From Bryobacteraceae bacterium (lineage in GTDB: Bacteria > Acidobacteriota > Terriglobia > Bryobacterales > Bryobacteraceae), in contig CANGVB010000057.1 of the NCBI GenBank assembly GCA_947456995.1, positions 1 through 11,113 of the forward strand: 11,113 bases of DNA. Reading direction: 5' to 3'. Shown piece after piece: positions 6,147-11,113 of this stretch. A program made the translations under genes and the position numbers. Below the pieces are notes generated by a model. That model ran no database searches, was not told where the DNA came from, and saw only the letters and a program-made list of their open reading frames with translations. Every line of letters begins with the position of its first letter. The stretch's first letter is position 1.

Positions 6147-9100
6147 TCCTCGCTCCGATTTGAACACTTCTTGGGCCCGCATTCCCATTCTGCCCGAGAA
6201 TACGGCCAAAGTTCGGATCAGCTACGTTGCTATTGATTCCACCCAGGTTCACGCGGTTGATCGCATTGAAGAATTCAAACTTCAACTGCAAGTTCCCCGC
6301 CTCGCCCAGAATCGGCAGGCGAATGTTTTTGATCACGCTGCCATCAACTGCAAGGACACCCTGTTGCCGGAAGGCATTGCGCGGGCTATTGCCCAGCGTG
6401 CCTACGCCTGGTGCCGTCACAGCGTTGATGTCATAAGCAGCACGTCCGCCATTGACACCCAGGAATTGATCCCGCGCCGGCTTCGACACAAAACTCGAAG
6501 GGATATTCGGAAGATCGAAATTCACACCGTCCGCGTTATAGTCCCCGCTCAACGGGCGGAAGCCCGTCACGTTTCCAGCCGCATCACGGATCGGATTAAA
6601 ACCACCGTTATTGGTAATCCAGTAAGGGGTGCCAGTCTGGGCAATGATCGTTGAGCCAATCTCCCAGCCACCGAGTACATGCTTGGCAATCACGTTGCTC
6701 TTGAATGGTGTGCCAAAGCGATAGACCCCGGAGGCCGAAATGCGATGGCGTACATCGAAGGCAGAGTCAGCCCTGTAATCGCGCAGCCGGCCCGGGTCGG
6801 GGATGTTACCAGCGCCAACCGAGCGAGAGCCGCCCTGATAGTAATCCTTCGTGTTGCCCAGTGTGTAGGAACCTTGCATTGTGCCCCGGCTGCCAAATCG
6901 ACGCCGTGCCGACACAATCATCGACTGATAGCGGATTGTGTTCGAGTTCACGATGTAGGTCATCGCGCCAAAGCTCGGATTGATGCGGTCCAGCCGGCCA
7001 TCAATCAGATCTCCTGCAATTCGATTGTTATCTGTACCGACAAGGCCGTCAACCGCGTAAGAGCCGCTGTAGTTGACACCCACCACAGTGCCCTTGATTT
7101 CACGTTCTACACCCACCAGATAGTTGAGTGTGCGCGGTGCCCTCAGATTAGGATCCAGGCCGCCGACAGCCGTCTGTACGCCTGCAAGCCCGCCACGGGA
7201 ATCCAGTCCAACCGATGGAATGACGGGCAGGGTGAAGCCATAAGGATACTCGTCGGAATTTCCGATTCCGAAGATGGGTTTGATAGGCAACAACTGCCCT
7301 ACATTCGGGAACAGGAAGTTCGGCGGGTTGATGTTGACGCGGTCAATCGACTCACCGAGCGTGATCCAGTCATAGTACAAACCAACACCTCCGCGAACGC
7401 TCCATTTGCGGGTCTTGCCCGGCGCCCAGGCAAAGCCGAAGCGGGGGCTCCAGTTGTTGGCCACGCGTCCAGGAAATTGAGCTTCCGTGCGCTTGATCGA
7501 AGCATTGCGAATTTGATCCACATAAGTGGAGCCCTGGCTTACGAAGAGATTCGTGTAAAGAAAATCTCTGATGCCGCTGGCATTCCCAAAGTCGTCGTAG
7601 CGAAGGCTGAGAGTCAGCGTCAGGTTAGGCCGCACCTTCCATTCATCCTGGAAAAACAAGCCTATGGTGTCGGCCTTCGCCCCAAAGGTGTAGCGCTTCA
7701 ACTGCCCGTTAAGCGGGTCTCTCGAAGCACCCGAGCCCGAGAAGGGCTGGTCTCTCACCAGATCCAGCAGATTGTTGAAATTAAATGTCGGGCGGCTGTT
7801 TCCTTGCGGGAAGTCAGCCCAATCGTTACCCCAGAAATAGTTGCCACCAAACTTTAACGAGTGCGAACCTTTAACCCAGGTCAGCACGTCACGGAAATTC
7901 CAGTTGTTCTGTACAAACAAGCCACCGCCAACCCCCAGGCCTCTTGAACCTGCAATGCTAATCGAGGGGATACTCAGCTTGGCATCAAAGCCGTTAAAGC
8001 CGTTAACGCGGTTTCCCGACACAGCAAATTCATTCAGCAGCGTGGGTTTAAAGGTGTGTGTGTAGTTAGTTTGGAAGGCGTTCACAAAGCGGTTGCTGTT
8101 GTTGATGAATGCGGGTCTTGGCTCCAGATTGTTGTTGTCAGACTCGGTCCGGATGAAGCTGCCAAAAATGCGGTCTTTGCCTTCGCGGAAGTAGCGGTCT
8201 CCACGGAAGCTATATTGCAAACCGTTTCTGCGGGGAGCGCGCCCCCAGGTTCCTTGCGCAAGCACTGGCAGCGCGCAGGGAATGTTGGATGCAGCGGCAG
8301 TGCCGCAGTCAGCCCCGATTACTTGCTGGGCAGTACGGAAGGCCGGATTTGTGATCCCTACCGCAGTCGCCGGAAAATCAGTCAATAACTTCGTACCCAG
8401 TGAATTGGGGAATGCAGCTTTCGCCCAGTTCACAAACTCCGGGCTCTCGATCGTCTCGACACTGGCTGTAGCATCGGTCTGTCGAAGCATCTCTACTGCG
8501 GCAAAGAAGAATGTTTTGTTCTTCTGAATCGGTCCGCCAAAGGCGCCACTCACGTTATTGCGCTTGAATGGCGCATAGGCGGCAATAAACGGCAGACTGG
8601 TTCGCGCCCTCATGTCCTGGTTGGTGAACCAGTAGTTACTCGCTCCGTGAAACTGATTCGTGCCGGCCTTGCTGGTGATCGAAACCACGATCGAGCTGCC
8701 CAGGCCCTGCTCGGCTTTGAAGGTGTTTGTCTCCACCGTCAACTCTTCAACTGCCTCGGGGTTCACACCCAGATTCGCCGTTCCATTTGTGATGTTCGAG
8801 GAGATGCTCAAACCATCTACGTTGTAAGTGTTGCCTCGGGGGCTTGCGCCATTGGCACTCATGCCCGCAAAGTACTCGGGGTTAAAGTTGTCTGAAGCTC
8901 CGTTCAGGCCAGTGACACCCGGTGCCAGAGACAGAATCGCAAATATGCTGTTGTTCAATAGAGGCAAGTCGCGGATCTTCTTCTGATCCATCGTCAGTTG
9001 CTGGCGTGACTCTGCGGTGTCCAGCACCGGCGCCTCACCAGTTACACTTACCGTCTCGCCAGCGCCCTTTACTTCAAGGCTGAGATTCAAATCCCGCGTT

Positions 9101-9381
9101 TGACCAGTAGTGAGAGTCAGAGCAGTGGTGGACCCGCGGAATCCTGCTGCATCTACCTTAATTTCATAGTCGCCAGGTGCCAGGGAGCTAAAGCGATAGA
9201 ACCCTGCACTATTGGTGAGCAAGTCAGACGATATGCCAGTGCGACTATTTTTCAGTGTGATTTTGGCGTTCGGGATGATCGAAGCCGAAGGATCGAGCAC
9301 GGTGCCTTGCACGGCTGCAGAAAACTGGGCAGCCATTGGGAGTGCAAACGCAACCACTGAGACTACAAAACGGAGAGTCAT
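6136..9381 (-). CDS. TonB-dependent receptor-like outer-membrane protein with carboxypeptidase-regulatory-like domain
   Basis: This is a 1081-residue protein of the Oar-like receptor type that is strongly expanded in Acidobacteriota. Residues 1-18 (MTLRFVVSVVAFALPMAA) are a signal peptide. A CarboxypepD_reg-like beta-sandwich follows at about 22-103 (VQGTVLDPSASIIPNAKITL, then FSSLAPGDYEIKVDAAGF). Next come a plug-like region (about 105-245, with SVTGEAPVLDTAESRQQLT and NTYNVDG) and a large beta-barrel ending in the aromatic-terminal strand SVQIGARIAF, the signal recognised by the outer-membrane assembly machinery. The only cysteines noticed are Cys359 and Cys369 in one probable external loop, a likely disulfide. 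The proteins import or bind large nutrients, often glycans; the substrate is not readable here. ATG at 9381 fits the signal peptide although no close Shine-Dalgarno sequence exists. The preceding gene encodes a DUF1080 protein and the following one a TPR protein, consistent with one uptake locus. Confidence 0.93.
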   Translation of the reverse strand: MTLRFVVSVVAFALPMAAQFSAAVQGTVLDPSASIIPNAKITLKNSRTGISSDLLTNSAGFYRFSSLAPGDYEIKVDAAGFRGSTTALTLTTGQTRDLNLSLEVKGAGETVSVTGEAPVLDTAESRQQLTMDQKKIRDLPLLNNSIFAILSLAPGVTGLNGASDNFNPEYFAGMSANGASPRGNTYNVDGLSISSNITNGTANLGVNPEAVEELTVETNTFKAEQGLGSSIVVSITSKAGTNQFHGASNYWFTNQDMRARTSLPFIAAYAPFKRNNVSGAFGGPIQKNKTFFFAAVEMLRQTDATASVETIESPEFVNWAKAAFPNSLGTKLLTDFPATAVGITNPAFRTAQQVIGADCGTAAASNIPCALPVLAQGTWGRAPRRNGLQYSFRGDRYFREGKDRIFGSFIRTESDNNNLEPRPAFINNSNRFVNAFQTNYTHTFKPTLLNEFAVSGNRVNGFNGFDAKLSIPSISIAGSRGLGVGGGLFVQNNWNFRDVLTWVKGSHSLKFGGNYFWGNDWADFPQGNSRPTFNFNNLLDLVRDQPFSGSGASRDPLNGQLKRYTFGAKADTIGLFFQDEWKVRPNLTLTLSLRYDDFGNASGIRDFLYTNLFVSQGSTYVDQIRNASIKRTEAQFPGRVANNWSPRFGFAWAPGKTRKWSVRGGVGLYYDWITLGESIDRVNINPPNFLFPNVGQLLPIKPIFGIGNSDEYPYGFTLPVIPSVGLDSRGGLAGVQTAVGGLDPNLRAPRTLNYLVGVEREIKGTVVGVNYSGSYAVDGLVGTDNNRIAGDLIDGRLDRINPSFGAMTYIVNSNTIRYQSMIVSARRRFGSRGTMQGSYTLGNTKDYYQGGSRSVGAGNIPDPGRLRDYRADSAFDVRHRISASGVYRFGTPFKSNVIAKHVLGGWEIGSTIIAQTGTPYWITNNGGFNPIRDAAGNVTGFRPLSGDYNADGVNFDLPNIPSSFVSKPARDQFLGVNGGRAAYDINAVTAPGVGTLGNSPRNAFRQQGVLAVDGSVIKNIRLPILGEAGNLQLKFEFFNAINRVNLGGINSNVADPNFGRILGQNGNAGPRSVQIGARIAF
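6144..6156 (-). promoter_or_regulatory. Ribosome-binding site deciding the TTG start of the TPR gene
   Basis: On the minus strand GGAG (6156-6153) is followed by a 6-base spacer and TTG (6146-6144). It lies inside the last codons of the receptor gene and supports a non-ATG start with an 11-base overlap. Confidence 0.6.
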
Positions 9382-9413
9382 AGGTTTTCGCGAGTATATA
9401 TCAACTCAGCAAA

Positions 9414-9433
9414 TTTTTCTCCCCCCCTCTCCC
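9414..9433 (-). other. Uninterrupted 20-base purine tract between DUF1080 and receptor genes
   Basis: Within the 60-bp gap (9382-9441) the minus strand has 20 purines in a row, including seven G. It contains Shine-Dalgarno-like GGGAG and GAGG but ends 32 bases before the receptor ATG, too far for direct use. No hairpin terminator or clear promoter was found in the gap. Confidence 0.4.
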
Positions 9434-9441
9434 ACCTTTGC

Positions 9442-10140
9442 TTATTCCCGCACGCGAATATTCCGGTAACAACCCTTACCCCCGTGATGCGTCAGCACCA
9501 GCGGATACGCTTTCCCCGGCTGCTCCTTCAACTCATCAAGGTGATGCGGCTTCGGAATATCCGCCCGCTTCTCCGCCGCCATCGCCTCTCGCAATTTGGC
9601 TGACTCAAGGTCCACTTCCAGCACCTTCACCCCATCCAGCCAGTGCTCCATCCGCTTGCCCTTTACAACAATCTTCGCCTTGTGCCACTGCTCCACAGCC
9701 AAAGCCGGCAACTTCCCAGGCTCCGCAAACAAATAGAGCGCCCCCGTCCCGCGACTCCGCGAAACCTTCGCATCCGGCACCCGCTCATCATCAATCAACT
9801 GCAGCTCAAAGCCAAGCGCCTTCGGCACATCCGGGTCCAGCTTGCCCGTATCCGGATTCGCCCTCGTACCAAACACCAGATACTTCACGCCGCTATTGGT
9901 GCCCTTCTCAATCCACCAGTCAAACTCCAACTCAAAGTTACGAAACTTTTTCACACTCGATAGATCCGCATGCGGCCCCGTAGCGATCGAGCACAAAGCA
10001 CCGTCTTCAATCTTCCAGGCAGCAGCCGGAAAACTCTCCCGCATCAGAGTCTGCCAACCGGCACTCGTACGGCCATCAAAAAGCGTCTGGCCCTCAAGGC
10101 AGAGCATTGGTAAGAAAACAAGCAAAGCGCAACGATACAT
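9442..10140 (-). CDS. Secreted DUF1080 / 3-keto-disaccharide hydrolase-like protein
   Basis: The protein has 232 residues, with a signal peptide at 1-18 (MYRCALLVFLPMLCLEGQ) and one DUF1080 (3-keto-disaccharide hydrolase family) domain over the rest. Family hallmarks are TLFDGRTSAGWQ (19-30), FELEFDWWIEKGTNSGVKY (69-87), GFELQLIDDE (110-119), GALYLF (133-138), WHKAKIVVKGKRMEHWLDGV (152-171) and the closing YRNIRVRE. The fold is a concanavalin-like beta-sandwich. Characterised relatives act on 3-keto sugars, and the family is common in sugar-degradation loci of Acidobacteriota, Planctomycetota and Bacteroidota. Activity here is inferred from family only. ATG at 10140 is preceded by AGGA with a short 3-base spacer. 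It starts 15 bp after the response-regulator stop and ends 60 bp before the receptor gene, all on the same strand. Confidence 0.9.
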   Translation of the reverse strand: MYRCALLVFLPMLCLEGQTLFDGRTSAGWQTLMRESFPAAAWKIEDGALCSIATGPHADLSSVKKFRNFELEFDWWIEKGTNSGVKYLVFGTRANPDTGKLDPDVPKALGFELQLIDDERVPDAKVSRSRGTGALYLFAEPGKLPALAVEQWHKAKIVVKGKRMEHWLDGVKVLEVDLESAKLREAMAAEKRADIPKPHHLDELKEQPGKAYPLVLTHHGGKGCYRNIRVRE

Positions 10141-10155
10141 GCGTCCTGAAGAATA

Positions 10156-10893
10156 TCAGCACTGCTCCCCGCCCAAAGCCTTCATCAGATCCCGCATCCG
10201 CCGCCGGCTCACCTCCAGACGCTGCCCGCTCCGCAGCGCAATCTCCGCCGCTCCCCCCGGAAACGGATGAACCTCCAGCACCGCCCCCAGATTCACCAGC
10301 GCTCCCCGCGACACTCTAAAGAACCGCGCCGAGTCCACCCGCGCCTCCAGCTCCTGCAACGGCGGGTCAATCCAATGCTCCTGCCCTGTTTCGGTTACCA
10401 GTTTCGTCAAGCCATCTACAGATTCAAAGAACGCCACCTTAGCCACCGGCACCACCGTATAGTGCGACCCGTTACGTACCAGAAATCGCGCGTCGGGCCG
10501 CCGCACCACAGCATCCACCGCCACCTCAGTAGAAGCTGCCGCTCTCGATCCAACTCGCGCCAGCGCCTGCGCCAGCCGAGCCCGGCTCACCGGCTTCAAC
10601 AAGTAGTCCACCGCGTTCAACTCAAACGCCTCAATCGCATGCTGGTCATACGCCGTGCAGAAGACAATCGCCGGCCGCGGTGATGCCAGGCACGCCGCCA
10701 CGTCCAGCCCCGTCCCGTTCGGCATCTGGATATCGAGAATCAACAAGTCCAGCTTGAGCGTTGCCGCCATCGCGATCGCCTCCACCCCAGTCGTCGCCTC
10801 GCCCGCAATTTCCACCTGAGGATGCGCAGCCAGCATTTGCCTTAGCCTCTCCCGCGCCGGAGCTTCGTCGTCCGCGATCAGCACTCGTATCAT
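10156..10893 (-). CDS. LytTR-family response regulator
   Basis: The 245-residue protein has an N-terminal receiver (1-115) and a C-terminal LytTR DNA-binding domain (about 135-240). The receiver shows the acidic pair Asp8/Asp9 in IADDE, phospho-acceptor Asp54 in LLILDIQMPNGTG, Thr80 in FCTAYD and Lys100 in LLKPV, so it should be phosphorylatable. The LytTR part carries the usual YTVVPVAKVAFFES and FFRVSRGALVNLGAV segments. LytTR regulators bind direct repeats upstream of target promoters. ATG at 10893 has a good Shine-Dalgarno sequence, GAGG at 10905-10902 with an 8-base spacer, overlapping the TGA stop of the upstream kinase. It is thus coupled with the kinase and is its likely partner. It may control the downstream DUF1080, receptor and TPR genes, but no operator could be recognised. 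Confidence 0.95.
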   Translation of the reverse strand: MIRVLIADDEAPARERLRQMLAAHPQVEIAGEATTGVEAIAMAATLKLDLLILDIQMPNGTGLDVAACLASPRPAIVFCTAYDQHAIEAFELNAVDYLLKPVSRARLAQALARVGSRAAASTEVAVDAVVRRPDARFLVRNGSHYTVVPVAKVAFFESVDGLTKLVTETGQEHWIDPPLQELEARVDSARFFRVSRGALVNLGAVLEVHPFPGGAAEIALRSGQRLEVSRRRMRDLMKALGGEQC

Positions 10894-10903
10894 GCCTGTA
10901 CCC

Positions 10904-11113
10904 TCACAGCTGTCCCTTCACCGGCACTTGCATGCGTACACAGCAGCCCATAGGCGTATTTTCCCATTGCAGGCTAGCCCGCTCGCCGTAGTAGCCCCGC
11001 AGCCTGTCTGTCACGTTGCGCAATCCGTGGCCATCCACGGGCACAAACTCCGCCGGAAAGCCCGGCCCGTTGTCACAAACTTCCACCATCAGCATCTCTC
11101 GATTCCCCCGCAC
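10904..11113 (-). CDS. LytS/AlgZ-type sensor histidine kinase, C-terminal end only
   Basis: The frame is open to the right edge; 69 residues of the C-terminus are visible and the 5' part lies outside. It is the end of a HATPase_c domain. The G1 box is DNGPGF (residues 14-19 of the visible part) and the G2-like box is GHGLRNVTDRL (28-38). The GLRN form is characteristic of the His_kinase (LytS/YpdA/AlgZ) family, whose genes are nearly always next to a LytTR regulator, as here. The first visible codon is GTG, but this is an internal valine and not the start. Sensor and membrane segments cannot be judged. Confidence 0.88.
   Translation of the reverse strand: MRGNREMLMVEVCDNGPGFPAEFVPVDGHGLRNVTDRLRGYYGERASLQWENTPMGCCVRMQVPVKGQL

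Noticed and set aside
6679..7857. 392-codon open frame on the plus strand
   Set aside because: It lies wholly antisense to the receptor gene, its translation shows no recognisable domain, and long antisense frames are common opposite G+C-rich genes.
9414..9433. Intrinsic terminator after the DUF1080 gene
   Set aside because: The gap has no inverted repeat followed by a T run in the minus direction; the homopolymers are purines on the transcript.

Overview
The window looks like chromosomal DNA of an acidobacterium, most likely of the Bryobacter/Solibacter type. The evidence is a very large outer-membrane receptor with an N-terminal carboxypeptidase-regulatory-like domain, a secreted DUF1080 (3-keto-glycoside hydrolase-like) protein, a futalosine-pathway menaquinone gene and moderately high G+C. 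This is inference from gene content; no marker gene was compared.

Left part, minus strand (about 1-3185). In the direction of transcription there is a soluble hybrid histidine kinase without a sensor domain (HisKA, ATPase, receiver), a stand-alone HPt phosphotransfer protein, MqnD, and a secreted HEAT-repeat protein whose start overlaps the end of mqnD and which runs off the left edge. Spacing is 20 bp, 67 bp and an overlap, so a single operon is possible. The kinase and HPt form the middle of a phosphorelay whose sensor and output lie elsewhere.

Middle part, plus strand (about 3320-4741). A ComF-type phosphoribosyltransferase is followed after 9 bp by an HNH endonuclease-like protein and then, 14 bp after its stop, by a tRNA with anticodon CAU that looks like isoleucine tRNA-2. 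The comF frame is the oddest thing here. Its zinc-finger region is clearly coding, but no ATG, GTG or TTG lies in frame between the upstream stop at 3188 and position 3563. A neighbouring frame has a TTG with a good Shine-Dalgarno sequence and then a TTTCCCG heptamer exactly where a -1 shift would enter the ComF frame.

Right part, minus strand (4746-11113). In the direction of transcription there is the end of a LytS/AlgZ-type histidine kinase (cut by the right edge), a LytTR response regulator, the DUF1080 protein, a 1081-residue TonB-dependent-receptor-like protein and a secreted TPR protein that overlaps the receptor gene. Gaps are 10, 15 and 60 bp, then an 11-bp overlap. A reasonable reading is a regulated uptake and breakdown locus for a glycan or glycoside. 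The receptor would import, the periplasmic or surface DUF1080 protein would act on the sugar, the TPR protein would assist, and the two-component pair would control expression. The substrate cannot be read from sequence.

No CRISPR array, insertion sequence, prophage gene or integrase was seen. No stretch longer than 300 bases lacks a gene.
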